Origin: Basidiobolus meristosporus CBS 931.73
Lineage: Eukaryota > Basidiobolomycota > Basidiobolomycetes > Basidiobolales > Basidiobolaceae
Reading direction: 5' to 3'
Assembly: GCA_002104905.1 (NCBI GenBank)
Contig: MCFE01000678.1
Location: 1 to 47,036 of the forward strand
DNA: 47,036 nucleotides
Shown here: positions 1 through 9,656 of the stretch, piece after piece
Layout: every line of letters begins with the position of its first letter
How positions within the stretch are numbered: the first letter of the stretch is position 1
The notes under the pieces: model-generated
Seen by the model: the letters and a program-made list of their open reading frames with translations, nothing else
Database searches by the model: none
What the model was told of the DNA's origin: nothing
Translations under genes and position numbers: made by a program

Positions 1-318
1 CCTTTTGTGCTCTTACACATCCTGCACAACATTGATCTGCAAAAAAACGTCAAAAAAATGAATTTTCTCTTGCATCATAGGTGACACACAGGGACTGCTT
101 TGCATGAAGATACAGAGCTATATTTCACACTCTGGGGCAAGTATAGGTTCACTTGGCCTCTCTGGAACACTATGGCATCATTTGGCACTCATGGCTCCAT
201 GCAGCACTATCCAACAGAACATGTCTAATATACAATTCACTATTTTGGTTACTTGCAAAATCTTGTCAAGTTGCAAGTAACTGTTTATCCTTTGCTATAC
301 AGTTTGCTTGCTCTAGTT

Positions 319-767
319 TCAGTTTTTTGTCTGCTTGTGTCTTCTTGAATTCTCTTGCCAGGTTTCCTGGCTTCTTGCAGTAGTTACAGCAGTAATTTTT
401 TCTTTGGTTATCATGCTGAAGAGCTTTTGTTTTAAAGAGAGCTTGCTTGATACTGACTTTGCTCTAAAGATCTTTTCTAAGGATTCCCATGCTGTGTTGG
501 CTGCATTTGAAGCATGGATTTGTCCAATGAAGGAATCTTCCACATTGATATATATAGCAATAGAGGTCTTTCTCTTCCTCTCTTGAAGCTCTACACCTCT
601 TCTGCTGTTCCTTTGGGCACAACTTCTGTTCCTGTTACTATATTCCAAAGCATGCTTTCCTCAAGGTGGATCTGCATCTTGATTCTCCACAGTCATTAGT
701 TCTTCCCATCAGACCCTTCCTTTGCAGGGAAGATGTTTGTATTGTTCTGTTTGCTTGTAGAAATCAT
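319..767 (-). pseudogene. Copia (C1) gag fragment, broken
   Basis: Read on the minus strand, this is the N-terminal part of a Copia gag polyprotein (UBN2 / Retrotran_gag_2 type), which forms the virus-like particle. An ATG near 767 is followed by a degenerate KFDGxNYxxW-type opening (SDGKN, then stops, then WRIKMQIHLEES), and later by IAIYINVEDS and AWESLEKIFRAKS, a block typical of these gags. The frame is broken by in-frame stops around 695-705, another stop near 600 and a shift before 586. The start lies just inside a primer-binding site and LTR, so this is the 5' end of a minus-strand Copia element. Nothing recognisable of the rest of this copy lies below 319. It cannot encode a working protein. 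Confidence 0.75.
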
Positions 768-791
768 CTTTAGATGAGGTTATAGCATTTA

Positions 792-803
792 GGGCTCATA
801 ACC
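792..803 (-). other. Copia C1 primer-binding site (half-tRNA type)
   Basis: On the minus strand the 12 bases GGTTATGAGCCC directly follow the LTR end (..TAACA). They are complementary to the anticodon stem-loop of initiator tRNA-Met (GGGCUCAUAACC), not to a tRNA 3' end. Drosophila copia and yeast Ty5 are known to prime this way. Confidence 0.7.
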
Positions 804-1145
804 TGTTACAATCTAAGAAGTAAATTGGATATCAGGAACCTATGTAGAAATAGTGATAATAGTCAAACTGTTATTGAATCATAAAGAAGCTCAGTATATA
901 TACTTCTGTAGAAGTAATAAAACTGTAACATCAAGGATAGCTTCTTTTCACTTAGGAGCTTTCTCTAATTGCTTCAGGGCTAATGCACAATGTATGGTAA
1001 ACATGCTAATTTGATCTTCACTATAGGGGAATAATCATTGGATCATAGATATGCAGAAAGTGGCAGGGTAAGGGCTCTAGGCTAGTCCTATCATGACCAA
1101 GACTAGTCCAGAACTGTTAACCAAGTTTCCGCTGCTGAACAATAT
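804..1145 (-). repeat. Copia C1-type 5' LTR, truncated
   Basis: This is the LTR belonging to the C1 gag. In minus sense it ends ..GATTGTAACA at 804 next to the primer-binding site. Its outer end is lost where an E1-family Gypsy LTR begins at 1146. Related copies lie at 1924-2121 plus 2489-2642, at 7953-8218, and inverted at 7324-7597. Comparison shows that a full LTR starts TGTTGAAATATT in element sense. Confidence 0.65.
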
Positions 1146-1513
1146 TGTTACAAGTCTTGGTATAAGAGTTGTAGAGGAATAGGGAGTTTAGCTGGTTTTG
1201 TATTCACTAAAACTTTGACTGATTTTTATTGAGGTTCTAGCAGCTGCTTATATATGTTTTGCAACATCAATTGCAGACTAATTGTATTTCCTAATGTAGG
1301 TTGTGGCTGACCACTCATTTAATTGCATCACCATCACCCAGTACAATCCTGCTTAATATATCAGTTTCTGTCTGATAACAAGATGCTGTTTCATTTGCTG
1401 ACTGATGCTATTGACTTGATATATAACACTCATACACTTATAAACTAAAAATATAACTTATTGATTTAATAAAAACTGATCTAACATCAATATTTAAGCA
1501 GTAGATTATAGCA
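1146..1513 (-). repeat. Gypsy E1-family solo LTR (copy A)
   Basis: A 368-bp reverse-oriented copy of the LTR that bounds the element at 8413-12747. It starts TGTTACAAGTCTTGG and ends with a decayed ATAGCA. No clear target-site duplication is visible (aatat on the left, atacc on the right). It truncates the C1 LTR on its left. Confidence 0.8.
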
Positions 1514-1923
1514 ATACCAAGAAGTCCATTAATTCAGCAGAAGAACCCTCTCAGCTTTGGTAAATAAGAATACTATGGTCTGCAACTTGAATGTTCAATT
1601 TCTATCAGTATTTAGTCAAACTGATCAACTTAATATCAGGCCTTTCAGTATACCAGTATTTTTAGTCAACAGATGAATCAGCAAGTCCTTATTGGACAGA
1701 AATAGATATATGCTGAGTAAAATCTAATTGGGTGATAATGATGCAGCTAGACAAGCTGTTAGCCACATCCTACACCAGGGAATATACTCATTAAGCAATT
1801 GATCTAGTAAAATGTATATAAGGAGCTGCTGTAACCTCAATAAACAACAGTTCAAGCTTCAGTTAATGCAATACTAGCAAAACTCTGTATTCTTCTAACA
1901 CTCTTATATCAGGACTTGTGACA
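1514..1923 (+). repeat. 3' end of an E1-family Gypsy element with its LTR (copy B)
   Basis: Positions 1514-1570 match the last internal bases of the E1 element (GAACCCTCT.AGCTTT). Positions 1571-1923 are a plus-oriented, diverged 353-bp LTR ending CTTGTGACA. The rest of this copy is missing, replaced on the left by solo LTR A. Confidence 0.75.
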
Positions 1924-2642
1924 TAAAGAAGTGTTTTAGATACAAGGAACTTATCATGAAATAGTGATAATGGTAGAGCTATTGTTTATTTCAAAGAGGC
2001 TGAGTGTTTATACCTTTATAAAGGTATTAGAGCTGAGACACTAAGTTAGGAGAGTTTATTCATAGTCAGAAGCATTCTGTAGCAGTTTCAGGATTCAAGT
2101 ATAATGTTTGTAAAGTGATGGTGTTACAAGTCTTGGTAAAAGAGTTGTAGAGGAATGGGGAATTTAGCTAGATTGTATTCACTAAAACTTGAACTGATCT
2201 TTATTGAGATTCCAGTAGCTCCTTATATACATTTTGCCAGATCAATTGCTGACTAATTGTATTTCCTAATGTAGGTTGTGGCTGATGACTCATTTGATGG
2301 CATCATCATCACCCAATCAGATCCTACCTAATATATCTATTTCTGTCTGATAAGAATCTGCTGATTTATTTGCTGACTAATGCCACTGATTTGATAGATA
2401 AACTGATATACTGATAGCCTAAACATAAAACGGATTGATTTGACTACAAACTGATCTAACTTAAACATTCAAGCAGCAGATCATAACAACAACTTGACTC
2501 TGACTATAGGGGAACAATCATAGAATCTTATATTGGAAAGAAAGGGGAAGAATTAGGGCTATAGATGAGACCTGCAGTTACTAAGACTTCTTCAGAATTG
2601 CCAAGTACAGTTTGGTGGCTGAATACCACCAGCTAGTCCAAC
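1924..2642 (-). repeat. Copia C1-type LTR split by a Gypsy LTR
   Basis: Positions 1924-2121 match the inner half of the C1 LTR and 2489-2642 match the outer half (shared block CTATAGGGGAACAATCAT). Between them sits E1-family solo LTR C. The outer end is cut by LTR D at 2643. Confidence 0.6.
2122..2488 (-). repeat. Gypsy E1-family solo LTR (copy C)
   Basis: A 367-bp reverse-oriented LTR, TGTTACAAG...ATCATAACA, inserted in the Copia LTR at 1924-2642. No internal Gypsy sequence adjoins it and no target duplication can be recognised. Confidence 0.8.
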
Positions 2643-3011
2643 TGCTGCAAGTCTTACTATAAGAGTGTTTGAGTAATACAGAGTACTGCTAGTATTGTAT
2701 GGATTAAAACTTGAGCTGATTTTTATTGAGGTTCCTGCAGCTCCTTGTATACAATTTGCCAGATCAATTGCTGACTAATTGTATTTGCTAATGTATGTTG
2801 TTGCTGATGACTCATTTGATTGCATCATCACTACCTAATTGTGTCTTACTCAGTATATATATTTCTGTCTGATAAGAATCTGCTGATTCATCATCTGACT
2901 AATATAACAGATTTGATAGATAACACTAATATACTAATAGGCCAAGTATAAAGCTAATTGACTTGACTAAAAGCCAGTCTAACTTAAATATGCAAGCAGT
3001 AGATCATGACA

Positions 3012-4096
3012 TTCTCCCTTGCAAAGTTCAGAGGTTTCTCTGAATCTCTTTTCTTGTGACACCAGTATCTTGATGGTTCAGTGTTATCAGTGAGACTTGA
3101 AAGCTTGAGTCTGTCTTTATGACCTAAATCTTGGTGGATGTTCCCTTTTTATCCAGTGATTTGCGAGTTGCAAATGGACATTTTGGATGATCTAAAAGGT
3201 CTTGTCCATTGTGGCTCAAACTTCTTACAAGTGTTGTTTCTCAGAAATGAGAAGTTCTCAACTGTCAATGCTTCTGGTGAAATAATATTCTCAAATCTCT
3301 GATTTGTTTTTTCTGCACTTTGAGATACTTTGGCCTGTGCCTCTTGGCATCTTTGTACCAGTTGCTGATGTCTACTTGGCAGACCAAGCTCATGTTGTAA
3401 AGTGTCTGTAAGCTTTTGTTGTGTGAGATCTCCTGGAATTCTTGGTTCACATCCATACACTAAGTAAAATGGTGATTGCTGGGTAGTGTTGTGCACTCTT
3501 ACACTGCAGGCAAACAGTGCATGGTGTATGTATTGTCCCATTTACAGACAGCACCATTTGCATACTTGGTCATATTTTTTCAAATAACTATTTGAATTGC
3601 TCAATGACTCCATTAGTTTTAGGGTGACATGCCAAGGTTTTCAATTATTTCATCTGCTCTATTTGCAGGCAAGCTTATAACATCTTTGCCATAAAGTTTG
3701 CTCCTCAATCAGACAAAGCTTCTACATGGCATTCAACCTTTTAAGTATCTAATGGTAGACAAAACTTACAACTTCTTGTTTATTGGCTATAGGCATAGCT
3801 TTAGCAACAGCAATTTAGTGGCAAGGTCAAATGCTACTAGAATCCAGTGGCTGCATTTCTTATTGGTTGGTAGTCTCCCAATAAAGTTAATACCCTATCT
3901 CTAAAGTGATCTGACAGGATCCTACAGAAAGAGTTGAGCAATTCTCTGAGGTTGGCCTTGGTTAAGTTGCCAGTTTGGGCAAGCTGTCACCAGCTTCTCA
4001 ATATCTTGTTTCATTCTGGCCCACCATGCTCTGGCTTTCACAAAACTATAGGCTCCTTCAATTATAAGATGTCCATATTGATTCAGTAGCTTACGT
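3012..4096 (-). pseudogene. E1b integrase region, decayed
   Basis: Minus-strand pieces match the integrase of the E1 copy at 11300-12330. ARAWWARMKQDIEKLV with CPN(W) is the HHCC zinc region near 3990-4060, where the second Cys of the CPNC pair has become Trp. The stretch 3149-3541 matches the C-terminal part (HNTTQQSPFYLVYGCEPRIPG). The catalytic core between them is too decayed to read through. The zinc region ends at 4096, exactly where the nested LTR starts. Confidence 0.75.
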
Positions 4097-4900
4097 TGTG
4101 GTGGGGTAAACATACCTCCCACAGACAAGTTTATTCATATAGCCATTATGATATACTTATCCATATTTTATCTTATCAGTATTATCCCATTCTTCTTTTG
4201 CCCATATTATCAGTATTATCCCCATATGATGTTTACTCTGATTAGTTATTAGCATTAGTTATCCCAGATGTTATTCAGCCTTGTGATCAGTAGATGTACC
4301 TATATAAGGCAAGTACCCATGTCAGTACCCGTGACACATGACCTAGGTGTGTGTTACCATCCCTACCATTTCAATACCATATATGGTATTTCTATGTTGC
4401 ACAGGTTTCAGACTACTGATTCATGATTGGTTGAGAGTGCTGTGCCTTTTAGAACCTTCCAGGACATTCTTGGCATATTTTTAGCTCATAGTGATGTCAT
4501 CAAGAATTCCACTGGTACCTAGAATCTTCTAGAACCTTGTCATTAGTAATCACTTGGTAATCAGGAAAAGTATTTAAGGGAAAGCAATCCCTCATCAATA
4601 AATCATCCCTTCTATCAGTAACACTTCTACCTTATTGATTAGCAGTTGATCACTGCACCTGCCTTCAACAGTACATCTCAGACCTGCCATCAAGGAGCTT
4701 TTCAGGGTAGTGCACAAGACACACAGAGGCCTTTGGAGACACTTGGAGCACCTAGGAAGCTAGAGAAGCAGGAGCTTTTACCATAGAGACATACTGACAA
4801 AGACACCAGCAGTTTAGACCCAGAGGTTATTGCACCCATCAGACACCTCACACACCTTGAGTTGTGTAGCTTCTCCCAGGAGTACCTCTACACCACCACA
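4097..4900 (+). repeat. Solo LTR of the E2 Gypsy family inside E1b
   Basis: An 804-bp element, TGTGGTGGGG...CACCACCACA, flanked by a perfect 4-bp duplication ACGT (4093-4096 and 4901-4904). It is a shorter, diverged relative of the two LTRs of about 1,070 bp at 21974-23044 and 25846-26915, in opposite orientation to them. Removing it with one ACGT rejoins the E1b sequence to match the E1 copy near 11270-11300. Confidence 0.85.
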
Positions 4901-5800
4901 ACGTGTTAAATCCAGGTAAGTAACATGAGAGTAATAGGCAATAGGGCTTTCTTCATTTATATGATAGAGTGTTTGATCATGTGCTAAAAATTTGCTGGCT
5001 TCAACCTAGACTATTCTCTTGATCTTTTTATCCTCCTTGTTAGGAACGGTTTAGTCCTACAAGTATGTTGGCAATAAGCTAGGACAGTTTGTTTTATGCA
5101 CAAGGTTGAGTTGTGCAATTTGTTCTAGTCTTGATAAGCATCAGCAACTGTGTTGTTTTTCCCAGGGCAGTAGACATTCTTCTAGTAAGATTGCTGAATG
5201 TATTCATTTCATCCTGTCATTACTCTGGATAGTACAATCTGAGTTAATATTCACTTGTATGGGCATGATCAGTCTTTTCATTCCAATTGAATCCTTCAAT
5301 GTAGGATCTCCATTTTTCAAGCAGTGTACTATGGTAAGCATCTCCTTCTCATACTTGGGATAGTTTGCCCTTCTGTGTTGTATTTTTGGATTCAAAATCA
5401 ACTGGGCAGTTCATTCCCTCATGTTCTGGGTTCAGTACTCCACTAATTGCATAATCTGAAGCATCTGTGCATACAGTAAGCTCTTTTCTGAAGTCTGGTA
5501 ATCCAAAGCTTGGCCGCTTAGCAAGTCCCCTCTTGAGAATCTGAAAGACAGTCTCACAGGCTTTATCCCACTTCAAGATGTTGCTTACTTGAGGATATCA
5601 GTTAATGGGGCTGCAATTCTTGCAAAGGACCTGGAAAATCTCTGATAGTAGTAAATACACCAAGGAGCAATATGGACTCTGATATACTATGGAGCTGCTT
5701 CAGGTTCTTGATGACTTCACCCTTTGTAGGATCCAGAGTCACTCCATCAGCAGTATTGCTGGCTTTTCTGGGCACAATGGATAATGTGGCTGTGCAGTGT
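4901..5800 (-). pseudogene. E1b RNase H and reverse transcriptase 3' part, decayed
   Basis: The minus strand continues E1b beyond the nested LTR. The frame 5349-5576 reads WDKACETVFQILKRGLAKRP and then CTDASDYAISGVLNPEHEG, the start of the Gypsy RNase H (the D of TDAS is a catalytic position). Positions 5100-5180 match the VADALSRLDQVAQLN region of E1. Positions 5580-5800 match the RT connection domain (GVTLDPxK..VIKNLKQLHSISE). There are several stops and frameshifts. It is closely related to 10440-11290 of this window. Confidence 0.75.
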
Positions 5801-5830
5801 GTGAGATCCAGCAGATTAACTCCATAACTT

Positions 5831-7323
5831 ATACATATGGCTATTATCTAAACACCAACACTAATAGCATTGTATTCCCACCAAGAAAAGGTACCTATGT
5901 TGGCATGCAGTTTTAGTAAAGTTGGTGAGCTATCAGCATTTAACCACAATATGGAATATATTGCAAAATGAAGGTGCCCAAGATAGACAGTATTAGGTGG
6001 AGGAAAAGCACTCCACCAAGAGCAATATATTTGCTTTTCCACAATTTCTGTATATCAATTTCCAATTTGCACATGGGTCATTTCAATCTAAATGGGCCCT
6101 TTGATATACCGGAAATCTCATAGGACTGGCTAAATCTCACAGTGTAACTACAACTGACGCATTTGTCACAAGATCCACACAGTATTTGCACGCTCATACA
6201 ATAATCCAACAGCAACAACTAAATGTGAGGAATATGTGGTTCCATGATTATTTCAAGAGTTGGAATCCATTAAATTTGCGGTATAAGTAATTAGTAGCTA
6301 CTTGCCAGATTCAGTATAAGAGCTAGCTGTGTTTCTTGCTGCCCATGGTGGATGTCTGCTTGTGTACTGTGAGGCTGGTATAAAATATATTGAGAGTTAT
6401 TGTCATTGGCAAGGTGCAAATGCAGCTGAGATAATAGTTTTATTTGCTAGCCTTTGCTTAGTCTTAACATGTTGGATACTTATGTAAGTGGCCTTCTAAA
6501 GCAATATCTATTTAAGCAGACTGAAGATATAGCCATATGTTGACTTTAAAACAACTTCATCAAAGCTCACTCAGTGCATATACAACTTTGATTAAGGGAG
6601 TTTGTGACAGATTTTGAGCAGCTGCACTGAAAGCATAAAGCAATCCAGATTGATCTCTCTTACTACTGTATCCACGCTTCACTCCATCTTTCATGGTGTG
6701 TGCAAAATAGTAGAGTTTGCCTCACCCCCTGGAGTTTCCTTTAGAGTAGATGTAGGGAGATAGGAAGGTGATTCATACCAGTAGGTAATGCCATATTCTA
6801 ATCTCAGCAAAAATAGTACCTTCATGTGTGGCACAGATGTAATGACTTAAGACCAGGGAAGAATATTAAAATACCAAGTAAAGATGCAACAGGCAAACCC
6901 ATATTCTAGTGGCATTAAGAAGCTAAGCAGTCCCTAGATATTGAAAGTCTTTCACTAACACATGGTTAGGCTGGATGCAACATGCATCCAATCATTATAA
7001 GGATATTTCTAGCAGAGTCTACACATTTCTCATGGTTGCAAAGTAATATCCAGAGCTTTCAATACACAACTCACACAAATAAGTGTCAGTGCACATGTGG
7101 TATGGGTACTCATGTCTAGCACAGAGAAGGAATGTAATGAATATGTATTGCAAAAAATATAAAAAAACTTAAAAGTGTTCATGGCAGAAGTGGCTACAAC
7201 CAAGCATATAGTTATAAGATGTATATCTTACTATTAGTACAAGGTAAATAGCTAGCTTGCAAGTATCACACTAAATTCCTATAAAGCTGAGGTAATCAAG
7301 GTGTCAACTGTTGTGTGTGTTCA
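5831..7323. other. AT-rich stretch with no recognisable gene
   Basis: About 1.5 kb between retroelement debris. Only short spurious frames are present. I see no conserved motif, RNA gene or repeat shared with the rest of the window. Confidence 0.5.
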
Positions 7324-7597
7324 TGTTGAAATATTGGACTATTTGCTCACATTCAGCGGCTAAAAATTTACTTAACAATTATGGACTAGTCTTGGTCACT
7401 GTATGAGTGATTTACGTCCCTAACTATGCAAGTTTATTCTGATTTATGATTGAATACAAATTCCCTATATTCCAGATCATGTTGGCACATCTATCAAACA
7501 TTATATACTAATCCTGAAACTGGTACTGAATGCTCCAAAATATTGAGATTCCCACCTTTCTTGGTGTTACAGCTGTATCACTACTACAAAGGTATAG
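7324..7597 (+). repeat. Copia C1-type LTR fragment, inverted
   Basis: TGTTGAAATATTGGAC starts the fragment. Its reverse complement aligns along its length with 7953-8218 (shared CCAAGACTAG, AATATTTCAACA and ATACAGCTGTAACAC). It is truncated at its inner end against the Copia RNase H scrap. Confidence 0.6.
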
Positions 7598-7952
7598 ATC
7601 CTCTCAAAGATTCTTAAATTGTGGTCTAGCTAGGGATTTTGTGAACATACCTGCCACCATTTTGTCAGCTGGATAGTAAACTAACTCCACTTGGTTACTT
7701 TCTACAGCTTTCCCCACACAGTGGTATTGTGTATCTATGTGCCTAGTTCTGGCCTGATTAGTAGTATTTGCAGCTAGTTAAATACAACTTTGATTATCTT
7801 TGTGAATACATATTGGTTCATTGGATTAGTGCCTAAGTCTTTGAATAAATTCTGTAGCCATATAGCATCCTTGGTTGGTTGGCAAGCAGCCGTACATTTG
7901 GCTTCCATTGTCTAATGGGCCACAGCTGGTTGTTTCTTGCAATTCCATCTTT
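7598..7952 (-). pseudogene. Copia pol C-terminal scrap (RNase H)
   Basis: Translating the minus strand from 7952 gives a decayed Copia RNase H C-terminus. It reads NCKKQPAVAH*TMEAKC (normal form SKKQPTVALSTTEAEY), then AACQPTKDAIWLQNLFKDLG, then TRHIDTQYHCV (KHIDIQYHFV), then ADKMVAGMFTKSLARPQF (ADxLTKPLPRPKF). The DNQSA motif region has lost its frame and a stop lies mid-way. It is cut on both sides by LTR fragments in opposite orientations, so it did not arise as a simple element end. Confidence 0.75.
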
Positions 7953-8218
7953 GTAGAAGTAATACAGCTGTAACACTAAGCAAGAAGGGCTTCTTAACAT
8001 TCAGGGGCTTTCTGTAACAGTTTCAGGGCTAGCACAAAATGCTGGGTAAAAAGTGTAAACATGTTCTTGACTATAGGGGAACAATCATAGGATCATACAT
8101 CTGAATAAGCTGGCAATTTTGGGGCTGCAACTTAGTCCTACAGCAACCAAGACTAGACTGGAATTTTTATGCAAATTTTTTGCTGCTGAATGATACCAAA
8201 TAGTGCAATATTTCAACA
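7953..8218 (-). repeat. Copia C1-type LTR fragment
   Basis: Same family and orientation as the LTR at 804-1145. It ends AATATTTCAACA at 8218, the outer LTR tip. It forms an inverted pair with 7324-7597 around the RNase H scrap. Confidence 0.6.
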
Positions 8219-8412
8219 TATTCAAATAACTTAGCCACCTAGATTGAGATATACATATCTCAGAGAATACTGATAAAATTCCATCTTGAGACATACCTAC
8301 AGTGTTCACACTTAAGCATTGGGTACTCAAAACATGTAGGTTTTTTAAGTTGTCTAAATAGCATCAATCCTGGCATACAGGTTTTAGAACCTTGCTGAGC
8401 ATATTCTACATG

Positions 8413-8779
8413 TGTTATGATCTGCCGCTTGAATGTTTAAGTTAGGTCAGTTTTTAGTCAAATCAATTAGTATATGTTTAGGTTATCAGTATAACAGTAT
8501 TATCTATGAAATCAGCAGCATTAGTCAGCAAATGAGTCAGCAGATCCTTCACAGACAGAAATAGATATTTTAAGTAGGATCTTATTGGGTGATGATGATG
8601 CAATCAAATGAGTCATCAGCCACAACCTACATTAGGAAATACAACTAGTCAGCAATTGACCTGGTAAATGTATATAAGGAGCTGCTGGAACCTCAATAAA
8701 GATCAGTTCAAGTTTTAGTGAATACAATACTAGCTAAACTCCCCATTCCTCTACAACTTTTATAGCAAGACTTGTAACA
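8413..8779 (+). repeat. E1 5' LTR
   Basis: TGTTATGATCTGCC...CTTGTAACA. A TATA-like TGTATATAAGG lies near 8667-8677 and an AATAAAGATC element near 8695, as expected for an LTR promoter and polyadenylation region. Confidence 0.9.
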
Positions 8780-8797
8780 TTGGTAGCAGCAATAACC
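8780..8797 (+). other. E1 primer-binding site
   Basis: One base after the LTR the sequence reads TGGTAGCAGC. The first seven bases are complementary to the 3' end of a fungal initiator tRNA-Met (..GCUACCA). The match beyond that is imperfect, so the tRNA assignment is tentative. Confidence 0.45.
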
Positions 8798-8867
8798 AGA
8801 AACCTCCCTCCTGAAGAAAGAAGAAACCACCCTCAAGATATCAGACAATCAAGAATGGAAGAATGCC

Positions 8868-9633
8868 ATGCAGCAAATCCTGGCCCAACAGCAACAGTTA
8901 CTCCAGATCCTCAGCCAACAGCAACAAGGAATGGCTACCATGGCTCAGAGCCAGCAAAGCCCTGTCAAGAGCAACTTTAGTGTGAAGGTCAACCAGTACC
9001 ATGGCAGAGTCAATGAAAACCTGGAAACTTGGCTCTTTCAGATCAAAGAAGCTTTTAAAGCTGAAGGAATTGCTCCAGAAAGCAAGTTTGATTATGCAGC
9101 TTCTTACCTGGCAGATGCAGCTTTACAGTGGTACCACAACAAGCTCAGGTCAGCCACTATGATGGGATGCTCTACAATCTCTATCTGGGATGAATTTGTG
9201 TCGGAAATTCAGGATGCATTTGAACCTTCACACCAGCAGACACTACTAAGAAGGAAGTTGAAGACACTTGGACAGAAAGGAATGGTACAAGAATACATCT
9301 ATGAGTACAGATGTCTACTTAGACATATTGAAAGAATGGACCCCCTGGATCAAGTTGAATACTTTATTGATGGTTTGAAAGAAAGCACTTGCAAGGAAGT
9401 GAATTATCAATGACCTCAGACTATTGAAGAAGCCATCAAGATTGCCATTGACTATGATGCAGCTACGTTTGGAGTTGGGAAGCCTACAGTGACTAATCAG
9501 AAAGGCTACAATCATTAAGAAAGAGGACAGCAAGAAGCAGTACCAACGGAAATAGATGCTATGCAGAAGAACCCCACCTCAGAAGAATGCAGGAAGAAAG
9601 TACTTTGTTACAATTGCAACCAGCAAGGACAGT
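8868..9633 (+). pseudogene. E1 gag, broken
   Basis: Gypsy gag (Retrotrans_gag family). A Gln-rich N-terminus (QQQQLLQILSQQQQG) is followed by the capsid core NLETWLFQIKEAF...YLADAALQWYHNKL and, further on, LGQKGMVQEYIYEYRCLLRHI. The open part runs 8868-9413 (181 residues) and stops at a TGA where relatives have Arg before PQTIEEAIKIA. The frame continues with a TAA at 9517 and reaches CYNCNQQGQ, the first half of a CCHC zinc knuckle. A TAG then follows and the knuckle's His and Cys are missing. The junction near 9634 probably marks a deletion that also took the protease. Confidence 0.85.
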
Positions 9634-9656
9634 AGAGCGCTTAAAAAGGTACCCAG

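Larger units (their letters stand above)
2643..5830 (-). mobile_element. Gypsy element E1b, 5'-truncated, with a nested LTR
   Basis: A minus-strand second copy of the E1 Gypsy family. Its 3' LTR (copy D) is 2643-3011, preceded in element sense by a purine tract (AAGGGAGAA, 3012-3020). Going up in coordinate the interior holds the integrase C-terminus, the integrase zinc region, RNase H and the end of the reverse transcriptase. Similarity to E1 stops near 5800, so gag, protease, most of RT and the 5' LTR are lost. A solo LTR of another family interrupts it at 4097-4900. Confidence 0.8.
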
